Of a stretch of 64,000 nt of DNA, positions 11,655-22,667 are shown piece after piece (position 1 is the stretch's first letter; every line of letters begins with the position of its first letter). Both the position numbers and the translations under genes were made by a program. The stretch is taken from the NCBI GenBank assembly GCA_963920525.1, contig OY986438.1, positions 192,980,962 to 193,044,961 of the forward strand, in the 5' to 3' direction. Under the pieces are notes generated by a model, which saw only the letters and a list, made by a program, of their open reading frames with translations, had not been told where the DNA came from and did not search any database. This DNA comes from Dichetophora obliterata (lineage: Eukaryota > Arthropoda > Insecta > Diptera > Sciomyzidae).

Positions 11655-11900
11655 ATTTTAGTTTTCTCTGATGCCGTCGATCTCCAAATAAAAACGATGT
11701 TATCATTCCTGTTACAAAGTTTTTCGATATTTGATAATATTCTGACTATAGTCATTTATGAATATGTATAATGCATATCATGAGCATTTTAGTTTTCTCT
11801 GATGCCGTTGATCTCCAAATAAAAACGATGTTGTCATTCCTGTTACAAGGTTTTTCGATATTTGATAATCGATAAATGACTATAGTCAGAATTAATATAA
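11655..11900. repeat. Direct repeat pair, ~88 bp
   Basis: About 11,655-11,742 and 11,787-11,872 share GCATTTTAGTTTTCTCTGAT, ATCTCCAAATAAAAACGATG and TTTTTCGATATTTGATAAT with few mismatches. The link holds GACTATAGTCATTTAT, which returns inverted after the second copy (11,873-11,890). Confidence 0.6.
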
Positions 11901-14890
11901 TCGATGTATAGTTGCAAAAATTAGTAATTCTACTGAATTTTGATGCAAATGTGGTTACATTATTATTACTTTCCAGCTTTCATGGCAAAGGCCAGTTCTT
12001 TCTTTCTCTTGCAACCTAATCAAGCTCCTGTTAGAGTTAAGCTCACCAAACACTTTCATATCTTTTGTACTTTGTGGTAACTTTCCTTTTCCAGCTAGAA
12101 GCCATTTTTTCCCTCATTTTTGTCGTTTGTCCTGTCCGCTTGGCTTTGGTATGGTGCGGCTTGCATTCAATAACCTTTAAATGGAATAAGAAGCTTTTCA
12201 GCTACTACCCACAACATGTAGCTACACACAGCCGATGTCTTTGCCACATCCGCATTTGTGTTCTTTTTGTTTTTATATCGCGTTCTATATATTTGCTACA
12301 TTCGTTCCTACACATATCTTGATCTATCCACACAAAAACCATGCCGCCCCATCCCACATTTCTAGCTCTCTATACCTCATTTATTATATGCAAACTCTAA
12401 AGTTCAATGGCATTCGTTGGCACTGACAATTCCTGGTTCGGCGACGACTACCTCATTTTTTACATTGCGTTTCCCGATAGCTCCTCATTTTCAATACGGC
12501 GCTCCTACCGTTCCACAACTTTTCGGCCAGTGCATTTTTTGCCTCATTGGTGGCTGTTTGTGGCAACGGCGACTGGTTCTCCCTATATCTTACGTAGCTA
12601 TATTATGTATAAATATGTTTGTGCCTGCTTGTTTGTATGTCGTCACTTCGTTATGAGTTTGCTAGCCAGCTACTTATGTTGTTTTGCAGCAGTCCCACTA
12701 GCAACCAGCAGCTGCTGTTTTCATCGTGTTTGTGCTGCTCCTGGTGGAACGTGTCGGGATTTGTTTTTTTTTCATGTCTATTTCTCGGTGTGAAAATTCA
12801 AGCTATCCTTAGATATTCAGTTTTTCTCTTGGATATTTTATTTTTTCTTATTTCTACTTTTTACACCCGCCACAACTGCTCTTGGCGTCATTTTTCATGA
12901 CGTATCTTGGTCGAGTGTGGTTTTGCCTGGCTGTATTTTCTGTGTCGTCGACTTGTGGTTTTTTTTTTGTCAACTCTAAGTGCGCATTGGCACAAATGTT
13001 GTTTCCATTTCTTGCTTTTGGCAGTCTTGGATTTTTTTTAAATTATTTTTTGTACTACAGTAAGAAAAATTATGGCAAACATTTTGATTAAGATTGAGTT
13101 TGAATTCATTTGCCTTTACAGTGATTTCAGGATATCGAAAATTTTCAATATTAGAAGCTTTTTGCTGTAAAAGCTTGCCTAGACGAGCACTTGTTTCGCC
13201 ATAGTTGCTTTCAAGAGAGCATTCAGTCTAGGTTGTAGCATAATAAATGATCTAAGTTTTTATATATCTCAAAAAGTCTTTTCTTTTTAAAAATAGTAAA
13301 AGCTTTTCTCTGATTTTTGCTTATTTATTGCGTGCGTTTTTTATTTTATTTTATTTTGTGTGTAGCAGTTGTCAGTGACAAATGCTGTGCTCTTGATACC
13401 ATTTATTGAACTCATATATCAATGATTTCAACTCTAAAATGGTCTTTTTGTATGTCCCTTCGGTGACTGTCTATTTAGTTGGCTGCTGCAAATTTTAACT
13501 TTTAATTTATTACTCCCAACAGCTGCAAGCTTTCATCTTTAAACGTAGGTATTTATTTCGGTTAGTTTTTTTTTTGTATTTTTTTGCTCACTTTTCATGA
13601 CTTAATCCTGCAGCTGGCTCGAATTGTTCACCTGCTCAACAATAAAAACAAAACTTTTATCCTTTCTCTTTCATTATTTCTTTTTATGTTGTTGCTGTTC
13701 GTCTCTCCTTGTTATTTGTTTGTTGAACTTTCATGCTTTGGTTTCCTGCTGCTATCAACATCTTTCAGCTTGGCTCAAAGCTGTCAAAGCATTCTGCAAA
13801 TTATAAAAGTTTAATATTTCCTCTTTCTTGTGGTTCATCTCTGTGAAAATTTGGCCTGATTTTATGTTGTTACTGGTTTTCTCTCTGATTTTTTGCATTA
13901 TTATTAATTCATGTCGTGTGGGTTTTTTTTTATTTTTTAGCTTATAGTTTAACATGAAAATCTTCTTCATTTCATGGGTATTTATTTCGTTAAGCACAAA
14001 AAGTGTAAATGCAAAAAAATGCTTGTTAAGCTTTTGACAGTTTGTTGACATATCATGGGATTGTTTGTGGTTGTTTTGGATGTAGTTCGTATTTTTTTGC
14101 TGCTTTTGCTCGTGCAAAACATGCATGAGTTTTTGGCATTTGCACAGGTGTAATTATGCCAAGCGATGTTAATTGAATGCTACAGCTAGATGATGTAAAT
14201 GATACTCGTACTCGACGCTGTGTTGATGAGCTTTCGTGGCTTAAAAAAGTTTTAAGGTGTTGCATAGATAGATTTCTCTAAAAATTTTCAGTAGAAATTT
14301 GTTTCGCTTATAAGCTTTAAAAAACATTCGTTACAAGTTGAGTTTAATAAAATTGCTTGAATTTTTTTCGTAAGTTTATCCCTTTTATAGGAAGTACGGC
14401 GTTCTTCTTAAACCCTATTAATATCTACGGAAAAAAATCTATAGATAGCTTACTAAACTTTTTGAAATGCAGGCTGTTTCATTAAACTATGCCATGCTTT
14501 AAGCCAAACTTTCAATTGCATAAAGCTTTCGGAAGCTTGAAGCTTTTTTAAGTTTTCATCATCGTAAACGTAACGATACATTACAAATATTAGAAGTACT
14601 TAATACCTATTTTTACTTATTACTTATTCTTTTTATCATTCTTATTCGCTTTGCAACAGAATTCAAGCGTCGCAGTCGAACCTTCCGGTCGTCTGCTTCG
14701 TAAATTTTTCAGATTCTGTTCGATGCGCTGCTTCGGTGGCCGTTGCACCAGAAATCAAATTTTACGTAATTTAACTTTGCAAAACCTTTGAGCCTCTGAC
14801 TGCATAACTTCTGCTCGCTGCGCGGTCTGACCTTTATGCCTTATAAAGCTTTCAGACCTTAGCCGCAGAACCTTTGTTGCTGTTGAAACT
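11900..14890. other. Non-repetitive, pyrimidine-rich non-coding sequence
   Basis: Nearly 3 kb with no element boundary recognised. 12,060-13,100 is T/C-rich and gives many overlapping plus-strand frames of 60-128 codons. They overlap in all phases, are rich in Phe/Cys/Leu/Ser, have no domain signature and show no splice-site framing. Intron or intergenic sequence is the simplest reading. Confidence 0.4.
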
Positions 14891-15775
14891 CAAGAACCGA
14901 TTACATTCATTAGAAGCGATTACCGTCGTAAGAACGAATTACCGTCATAAGAACCGGCTCTCGTCATAAAAGCCGATTACTATAATAAGAACCGATTAGC
15001 GTTGTAAGAATCGATTACCGTCGTAAGAACCGATTACGTCATAAGAAGCGATTACCATCGTAAGAACCGATTACAGTAATAAGAACCAATTACCGCATAA
15101 GAACTGATTACAGTCATAATAACCAATTATTTGTCATAAAAACCGATAAATCCTTATAAGAATCGCTTATCCGTTATAAGAACCGGCTACTTGATTACCA
15201 ACGAACCGATCATCCATCTTAAAAACGGATTATTCGTTACTTAGAACCGAACCAGAATAGAACCAGAACCGATTACCTGATTAATATGAACAGATAGCCG
15301 GTAATAAGATCCGATTAACCGTTGTAAATAACCAATTAACCGTTCCATAGAACCGCATCCGAGTAATAAGAACAGTAGAACAGTAATAAGAACCGATTAC
15401 TGTTGTAAGAACGGATTACAGTTGTAAGAACCGATTACGTCATAAGAAGGGACTACCATCATAAGAACCGATTACAGTCTTAAGAACCAATTACCGCATA
15501 AGAACCGATTACAGTCATAATAACCGATTATTTGTCATAACAACCGATTAATCCTCATAAGAATCGCTTACCCGTTATAAGAACCGGCTACTGGATTACC
15601 AACGTACCAATAATCCATCTTAAAAACGGATTATTCGTTACTTAGAACCGAACCAGAACAGAACCAGAACCGATTACCTGATTACAATGAACAGATAACC
15701 GGTAATATGATCCGATTAACCGTTGTAAAGAACCAATTAACCGTTACATAGAACCGCATCCCACTACATACGCTG
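14890..15775. repeat. Minisatellite with 401-bp higher-order repeat
   Basis: Degenerate units of about 17-18 bp built on AAGAACCGATTAC with variable GTCGT/GTCAT steps. The second half repeats the first at a 401-bp offset (GAACCGGCTACT at 15,180 and 15,581; matching ACCAACG and CAGAACCGATTACC phrases follow). No reading frame. Confidence 0.8.
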
Positions 15776-15934
15776 TACTGCAATAAAATTTGTAAAGTAT
15801 AATAAAAAATAGATTAAGAAATTGGATTGTTCAATAAAGATTGAAAATATAAATAAAAATTGCGTTCTTAATTGCTGAAGGTTAAGCGGATCCTTCAGAG
15901 AATCCTGGGACGACAGAGCTTTACCTCAGCCTTA

Positions 15935-16564
15935 GGCCGCGTTCATAGTGGACGCTTTGGCTGAAGCTGAAGCATAAAGCTGTTTGTCGAGGTTTTTTTG
16001 ATCATAGCGAACGCTTAGTCAACGCTGCACAAAGTAGCTTATTGAGCTTTTTAGTGTTCATAGTGCGCGCTTTATGCTTGTTTTCATTTCTCTCTTTGCA
16101 AAATAATGCCCTAAAATGTGTTTTGCAAAGTAAATGAAAGATTTTTTGTTTAATGAGTATGTAGATTCGCGATGATCACCGACGAAAGATCAAACCAATA
16201 ACAAACAAAAGTTCAAAGGAACATGAATACACATAACATCGGTGGAAAGTTCAACACAAAAAGTACCCAAGAAGTAAGCAAGAACAACAAAAACTATGTA
16301 AACAAATGAGATGCAATACACAAGTGCATAAAACTGAAAAGCAAAAAAAAATCAACGAAAATATTTTTAACAGGCAAAATAGATAAACAAGTGCCGAAAT
16401 CTGTGCGAGCAAGCGAGATGTAGATATAAGCGCTGAAAAGCATTTAAAAAGAAGCTTTATGCTAGCACTATAAACACTTTGAGCTTTTTCCATATGATTA
16501 TACTTAAAGCGTTTTTCAGCTTAACCTCTCGGCTAAGCTAAAAGTGTTTACTATGAACGAGGCT
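15935..16564. mobile_element. PIF/Harbinger-type MITE, copy 1
   Basis: Terminal inverted repeats GGCCGCGTTCATAGTG (15,935) and the complement of AGCCTCGTTCATAGT (ending 16,564), flanked by the 3-bp repeat TTA on both sides (15,932-15,934; 16,565-16,567). The interior shares long phrases with the copy at 43,544-44,351. The TWA-type TSD and G-rich tip fit PIF/Harbinger. Non-autonomous, 630 bp. Confidence 0.75.
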
Positions 16565-16574
16565 TTAGACAAAG

Positions 16575-16975
16575 CAACGCTACACAAAAAGAAATTCAGG
16601 CTCATAAAAGCTTCAAATCACATTGATGCTCGGAAATGCTTTGATATAGCATAAAGTCAAGTGTTTGCTTAGAAAAGCTGTAAAAAACTTAAAGCAATGT
16701 CTAGCAAAGTATTGTAACAGATAAAATTCAATTTCATGATCAAAAAGCTTTTAAAAATCTCACACAGCTCCAAAATGCTTTCAAAAGCTTAATGTCTCAT
16801 AAAGCTCTAAAATCAATAAACTTTTATTTCCCCCTCAAAAGCTTTGAAAATTTTTTTAAACTTACAAAACCAAAAAGCTTTTCAAATCTTAAAGCACAGA
16901 AAAACTTTCAAAAGCCAAAAATCATAGTAAATAAATAGTTTAAAAAAATATTGTTTAATATAATGATCTATATTT
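16575..16975. other. AAGCTT-rich AT-rich sequence
   Basis: About ten AAAGCTT/AAGCTTT words within 350 bp, often as AAAAGCTTT. Similar words are scattered at 13,140-13,180, 14,500-14,550 and 18,750-19,000. No frame and no element boundary. Confidence 0.4.
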
Positions 16976-16982
16976 CGGATCG

Positions 16983-17950
16983 AAGTCGGATCGATTTGTA
17001 TGGAGAACAAAAAAGTCAGCCAACTCAAAAGTTAGAGGGACTCTTAAAAACTATTTTGGCATACTTTGTTTTTGGATCGGAGAAATTCCAATTGCGCAGT
17101 TTTGGTTCTCCTGAACCCTTTTTTGGCCAAAAATTATGTTTTTTTTACTGTAACTTTTTTTTCTTCAGAATGCATACCTAAGATAAGCAAAATAATAAAG
17201 ATTTTTGTTGTACACAAATTTTGGATAAAAAAAATGTTCAATTATTGTTCTTTGAAAAACTCTTTTCGTCTTTTTGTAAGCTCGATATTTCGTCATTTTC
17301 GAAGAGGCTGTTTTTTTAAACGCCTATATAATATGTATTCTTCATGATATTTACATAACTTTTAACTTATTGGAAAGGTATTGATTTTGCGTATCTAAAA
17401 CCTCATATATACCTCATATATACCGAAAATCGAACAGTAATTGTGGCAATTAAATAATGATTAAGCTGAAAAAAAGCCCTTTGAATATCGATTTCTCATG
17501 TTTTATATATTTAAAATATATCATTGGAAAGAAGAGCTTAATAACTTTCCAAAAAATGTGAATTCGATGATATTGGAAAAAATTTAGTGAATGCCATCAA
17601 AAGTACATATTTTATAGGCGTTCAAAAAAAAAAAGAGCGTCTTCCGAAAATTACGAAATATCGACATTTTTGCTCAAAATAGTTTGTAAAAAAATTTAAA
17701 ATTTTTTTTATTTAAAATTTGTGTGCAATCAAAGTCTTTATTATTTTGCTTATCTAGGGTTTGCATTCTGAAGAAAGAAAAAAGTTACATTTTAAAAACA
17801 CGATTTTTGGCCAAAAAAGCAATTCAGGAGAACCAAAACCGCTCCATGGGGATTTCTCAGATCAAAAAAAAATTTATGAAGAAATAGTTTTTAAAAGTGC
17901 CTCTTACTTTTTAGTCGGTGCCCGGCGAAATCGTAATTTCGATCCGACTT
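16983..17950. mobile_element. Fold-back element, ~330-bp arms
   Basis: Outer ends AAGTCGGATCGA (16,983) and its complement TCGATCCGACTT (ending 17,950). Arms can be followed inward through paired phrases such as GGTTCTCCTGAA (about 17,104) with its complement (about 17,826), AGATAAGCAAAATAATAAAG with its complement, and GAACGCCTATA-type words near 17,320 and 17,615. The central spacer is about 270 bp. No transposase. Confidence 0.75.
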
Positions 17951-18072
17951 AATGTATAATTAATATCAAAATTAAACCGTTTTATTGCTAAAAAGCTTTC
18001 AAATATAAACTTAAAAATATCTTATTTCGATTTCATGCAGTTTACGGTTAATTACACTGTTCAACACAAAGA

Positions 18073-18704
18073 AAAATAACAAGGTTCCGCCAACGGATTC
18101 TGATAAAGGGGACCAAAAAAAAAAATATACGAGTATCGGCGTTTTGAAAGTTTACTTTTTTTTTTTTTTTAGAGGGGGTTTAATTTATCCTCCTTTTGAA
18201 CATTCTTATAGTGAATCGGCAAACGAAACCATGTGACCCTTACGTTTTTGGTATAGGATGTGTTCAGCACATTTATGTAAAATATTACGAAGAACATTTT
18301 CGTGGAACGTTTTAACCCTCTTCAATGTATGGGTCTTTTTGACCTGTTTTTGATAAAGATCAAATAAGACCCATAGAACAGGGATATAAAGGGTTAAAAT
18401 ATTCCACAAAAATATTTTGCCATAAAATTTTACTATAAGTCTCGAAGTACACCAAAGCTCAAAAACCAACTTGAATGCCAAAAATAAGTGAAACCTTCAA
18501 ATGAGTTTAAGGGTTAATTTCTCACTTACTTAGAATTGGTGTTAAAATGTCCCACAAAACTCAGTGTTAGGGTGTTAGTTCCTATAACAAAAATGTTTTA
18601 CGTGAAATTTCACTCCAAATCACCATACAAAAGAAAGCTCTACATATAATATCTATAAATACAAAGAAGAGCGCAAATTGGCTCTCCTTGGAACCTTGTT
18701 ATTT
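18073..18704. mobile_element. TIR element (AAAATAACAAGGTTCC ends)
   Basis: A perfect 16-bp inverted repeat AAAATAACAAGGTTCC bounds 632 bp. The interior is AT-rich non-coding and holds the TTAA-flanked mini-insert at 18,316-18,393. No TSD was recognised. Confidence 0.55.
18316..18393. mobile_element. Tiny TTAA-flanked inverted-repeat insert
   Basis: 78 bp bounded by TTAA at 18,312-18,315 and 18,394-18,397. Tips are CCCT on both strands, with an internal inverted TATGGGTCTT pair. TTAA plus CCCT tips is the piggyBac signature; the larger element at 22,668 has the same tips. The size is near the minimum for a mobile TIR unit, so chance is not excluded. Confidence 0.45.
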
Positions 18705-19635
18705 TGGAAAAAAAATGATTTTGTTGTTTAGTGTTATTATTCATCGAAGCTTTACGCAAAAAAAAAGTGTTATTTAACAATACACCGACAAAAGAAATAA
18801 AAATATTAAAAAATACTTGAAAACGGAAAAGCTTTATATTTCCACAGTACTTAAATTTGTTTAACTCTTATACACTTTGGCGAGCAAAAAATGCTATAAA
18901 GCAATTGCCAGAGCAATGAACAAATTCAAAACAGAAAGTCATAACCTTTTGTTTCAGCCAAGTATTTTGATGAGCTTTCAAATGAGCTCCAGCCGAATAT
19001 TGATGTAGCTTCTTTTGCTTGTCTTGTAAATGAAGACACTATTTTTTGAACAGTTTTATTATGTTATAACAAATAAAAAATAAAACTACGAACACAATAA
19101 TAAAAACAAAAACAGCAACAAAATGAAGCTGAAAGCAAAATAAGACGGTCGTTAACCTACCTGCAGTTGGTATTCATTAATGGGTTGTTATTTGTTGTTG
19201 TTGTTGTTGTTATAGCTATGTATATATGTATATTTATTTATTTAATGGTCAGTGCATTTTTATGGTTTTTATATGAAATCATGTAACTTAAGACCCTAAC
19301 TCTTTGCTCCTCCGCTCAAAATGCCAAACAAAAGTTTGAAATGAGCCAGCATGAGTTTCAAATGAGCCAAGTTAGAGCAAAATATCAAAGGCTATTAACC
19401 GAAGTGAGTGTATTTAAATGGTCACCAGTAAATTGCTTAAAAAGCAAATAAAAGCTATAAAAGCATGAAAAGTAGCTTACAGTAGGTTTTTACGTAATTA
19501 TCGCATTACCTGAAGGTAATTAATAATAACTAAGCTATATAAAATAGATTTTACAATAAAACACTTGTTAAAAATAGTACAGAAGGCTTTTACAACTTAG
19601 CATAAAAAACAAAAAAAAAAACAATAAATTTCATA
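18705..19635. other. AT-rich intergenic sequence with (TTG)n
   Basis: No gene recognised. A (TTG)n microsatellite of about eight units lies near 19,188-19,213. Confidence 0.45.
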
Positions 19636-20480
19636 AAGTGCGTGAAGATAAATTCGTCAATCCGACGCTAACTTAGCGAAGACTCAAACCATTACTTTTG
19701 CTCTGCCAAAATGGCTTTGCGAAAAGTACGAATTTAACTATTGGTAGGAAATTAAATTCGTTCTTTTTGCAAAGTACGAATTTAACTTTTGGGAGGAAAT
19801 TAAATTCGTTCTTTTTGCAAAATACGAATTTAACTTTTAGGAGAAAATTAAATTCGTTCTTATTGCAAAGTACGAATTTAACTTTTGGGAGGAAATTATA
19901 TTCCTTCTATTTGCAAAGTGTGAGTGTAACTTTTAATTCGAATTTAGCTTTTGCCAATAATTTTAAAATAATATTATTGCAAAGAAAGATTTTAACTCTT
20001 GATACGAATTTAAGTCATGGCATCAACTTATTATGAACAAATCCCTTTATCAAATATATGAACGATATGTATTGCATAATATTAGATAGTTAATTAAACA
20101 ACCTTTCTAACGATATATGGCCTATAAGTGCACAATTAAGACTTTTGTCATAAACATTTTTTAAAAGTAGTGAATGTTAGGTCCAAGTACTTAAGATTCC
20201 ATGCAAAATTTCTCAAAATCTGTCTGGACAATGTTTTTGTTATGCATATCATTTTACAGGTAATTAAAGCACCTTTCTAACGATATATAGCCTATAAGTG
20301 CACAATTAAGACTTTTGTCATAAACATTTTTTGCATGGAATCTTAGTACTTTGGAACTAACATTCACTACTTTTAAAAAAGGTTTCGCAAAGTACGAATT
20401 TAACTTTTTGCGGAGCAAAAGTAATGGTTTGAGTCTTCGCTAAGTTTGCGTCGGATTGACGAATTTATCTTCACGCACTT
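19636..20480. mobile_element. Long-TIR element with 9-bp TSD and internal 48-bp minisatellite
   Basis: Inverted repeats of about 60-70 bp start AAGTGCGTGAAGATAAATTC at 19,636 and end in the complement at 20,480. A perfect 9-bp TSD, AATTTCATA, lies at 19,627-19,635 and 20,481-20,489. Inside, about five tandem units of 48 bp (about 19,727-19,960; core AAGTACGAATTTAACTTTT) give a spurious repetitive frame. Further in, a 68-bp direct repeat (about 20,095 and 20,262) is enclosed by an inverted repeat (TAAAAGTAGTGAATGTTAG at about 20,163 and its complement near 20,365). Long TIRs and a 9-bp TSD suggest a Mutator-like MITE. Relatives: 55,749-56,248 and ends at about 29,490, 34,608 and 24,098. Confidence 0.85.
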
Positions 20481-20517
20481 AATTTCATATAGGCCTACAA
20501 AAATTTTTGCATAATTG

Positions 20518-22023
20518 CACTGTTAAAAATCTTGGACTACATATGAAACTTTTTTGGATTACTAAAGGACAACACTAAAATGAGATTTCTTTTAATCTAA
20601 GCAAAAGTTTAAAATTTTTCAATCCAAAAAAGATTAGTTTTCAATCCGAAAAAAGTTTAAAAAAAGCAATATAAGTATCAACTTAAAATAAAAAACTTTT
20701 CTGACCAGTAGCTCGTTCCTGTAACTCGTAGCGATCGTAGTTACCGACTCATATTACCGATTTGACGTCACTCTGATGTCACTCTCACCTGCAACGATTC
20801 TGTACGTATCTGAATCGATTTCTGTTCGATTCGTTCGTTCCAAATCGATAAGCTATCACATGTTCCGATTCCATTTCAATGGAACCTTTTAAAAAAGTGT
20901 TTCTGTACGTAAAGTGAATCGATAACAATGTGTCACTTTTCTCACTGGCTTTGCGGCAAGTGAGAATTCTACCGATTTATCTAATGTGAGTAATGTTGTG
21001 TATTGCTAAGTTATAAGTACTCGAAATATACCTTTAAAATGGTTACTTTCATATAAGTCGAATTTTTTTGCTAATTGAAATATTTTGTTATTCTTAAAAA
21101 AGTTTTAGTTTTAAAGGTAATGTTATTTATAAATAATACCTATTTACATAAAAGTTTGAAATTTTAGCAAAACAGTATATGTTGGAGCTATGAAAAAATT
21201 GCATATATTTGCTAAGTTTTTACAGCACAGTACTAAGTTTAAAAATAGTTACATTCATAATCGTTGATTATTTCCGCAACCATTAATACAGATCATTATA
21301 ATATAATTAATTTTGTTTAACCGCAAATATTCACTTTTTATTAAAAAGACAAGCACCTATTTATTATAAAGTTTTAGCGCAACTAAAATAATATATTCGA
21401 GTAAACAGCTGCTTGTCATTTGACTCAATTTCGCAACTTTTCTTCTCGATTTGTGTTTTTTTTTCATCATGGCCCGAGTTTTTACCGATTTAAACGTAAC
21501 TACAGAAACATTAGTTGTCACGAAATCGGTAACTAGGGATCGATAACGGCTGACGTCACACAAATCGGTAACGTGCCGATTTTGTTACAGGAACGAGCTA
21601 CAGTTCATGATTTGAACACACGTCATTTCTTGTGCTGGTCCAACACCTAATCCACTCGTCCATTTCATTTGTTAAGAAAGTTACGCTTATTTTGCATCAT
21701 AACGAATGCAAGTAAGCTTGCAGTAAGTAGGCAAGCGAGCAGAAACGTGAGTTCGAGACCCTGTCAAATTAAAGTTAAAGAAAAAATGTTCTGACCAGTT
21801 CGTGATTTGAACACACGTCCTCTGATGTGCTGGTCCAATACCTTATCCACTCGTCCAACTAAGTTGTTAACATATTTTCGTCTATTTTGCATCATTACGA
21901 ATGCAAGTAAGTTCTTTTCAGTAACGTGGGTTTGAGACCCAGCTAAGTTAAACTAATGTTTGGATTAAAAATTCCTTTAAATAAAAGTTTGGCTTAAAAA
22001 GTAGTCCAAAATTTTTAACCGTG
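20518..22023. mobile_element. TIR element carrying tRNA-like modules
   Basis: Ends CACTGTTAAAAATCTTGGAC (20,518) and the complement of CACGGTTAAAAATTTTGGAC (ending 22,023). Inside are two tandem minus-strand tRNA-like modules (21,603-21,663 and 21,795-21,865) with a B-box-like GTTCAAATC and an A-box-like GAGTGGATAAGG stretch. Each is followed by a plus-strand GTTCGAGACC motif (about 21,751 and 21,930). An 892-bp foreign element interrupts the first module. A second, truncated copy of the unit lies at 22,164-22,615. Without the insert it is about 610 bp. Confidence 0.6.
20709..21600. mobile_element. Nested TIR element with CAG target duplication
   Basis: A perfect inverted repeat TAGCTCGTTCCTGTAAC bounds 892 bp, flanked by CAG at 20,706-20,708 and 21,601-21,603. 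The undisturbed sister module at about 21,791 reads CTGACCAGTTCGTG, which shows exactly one CAG at the empty site. The interior has CGATTT/TGACGTCA words near both ends and no coding. A 3-bp duplication is compatible with PIF/Harbinger or CACTA-type elements; the superfamily is not proven. Confidence 0.75.
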
Positions 22024-22163
22024 TAGTGGATGGTAGGTACTACAGTAAACTTATTTTAGGACAAAATCTTGAGGGTGCACGAATGAATATATCGTTAGAG
22101 AAGTGCATCAATTACCAGTCCAATGGCACCTTTGCAGAACATGTTAAGTTTTTAAGTCTTATA

Positions 22164-22615
22164 CACGGGTAAAAGTCTTAGACTAAATTTTAAACTTTTT
22201 TGGATTACATATAGGACAACCCAAAAAAAGATTACTTTTTAATCCAAAGAAAAGTTAAAAATTTTCTAATCCAAAAAAGTTTAGTTTTTAGTCCGCAAAA
22301 AGTTAAAGAAGAAAAAAGCAATATAAATATCAATTTAAAATAAAAAACTTTTCTACCCAGTTCATGATTTGAACACACGTCCTCTGATGTGCTGGTCAAA
22401 CACGTTATCCACTCGGCCATCTTAGTTGTTAAAAAGGTTTCGCTTATTTTGCATCATTACAAAAGAAAGTAAACTTGCAGTAATTAAGCAAGCAAGCAAA
22501 AAAGTGGGTTCGAGACCCAGCTAAATTAAACTAAAATAAAAATAATGCCGACTAGTTCTTGATTTGAACATACGTCCTCTGATGTGCTGGTCCAACACCT
22601 TATCCACTTGATGAA
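22164..22615. mobile_element. Truncated second copy of the tRNA-like TIR element
   Basis: Starts with a CACGGGTAAAAG end resembling that at 20,518 and shares the phrases TTTTTTGGATTAC and AATATCAATTTAAAATAAAA. Two minus-strand tRNA-like modules lie at about 22,357-22,421 (intact-looking A box TGGCCGAGTGG) and 22,549-22,612. The right end is cut off where sequence related to the 19,636 family begins. Confidence 0.55.
22355..22425 (-). pseudogene. tRNA-like module (Ser/Leu-type A box)
   Basis: Read on the minus strand, TGGCCGAGTGGATAA is a good class-II-type tRNA A box and GTGTTCAAATC a fair B box about 40 bp downstream. There is no consistent acceptor stem or variable arm, so it is not called a functional tRNA. 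It recurs at least four times between 21,603 and 22,612 within the TIR repeat. Confidence 0.5.
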
Positions 22616-22667
22616 ATTAAATTCGTACCAAAAGTTGAATTCGTACTTTGCAACGAGTACGAGTTAA

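Noticed and set aside
12065..13091. Cluster of overlapping plus-strand frames of 60-128 codons
   Set aside because: Frames overlap in all phases, reflect T/C-rich composition, and show no domain, start context or splice framing.
14890..15775. CRISPR-like regular repeats
   Set aside because: Eukaryotic window; repeats are contiguous and degenerate without unique spacers.
19698..20036. 112-codon plus-strand frame with 16-residue repeats
   Set aside because: Direct translation of the 48-bp minisatellite inside the long-TIR element; the unit length is a multiple of three by chance.
22232..22420. 62-codon minus-strand frame
   Set aside because: Its start ATGGCCGAGTGG is the A box of a tRNA-like module; it is a shadow of that repeat.
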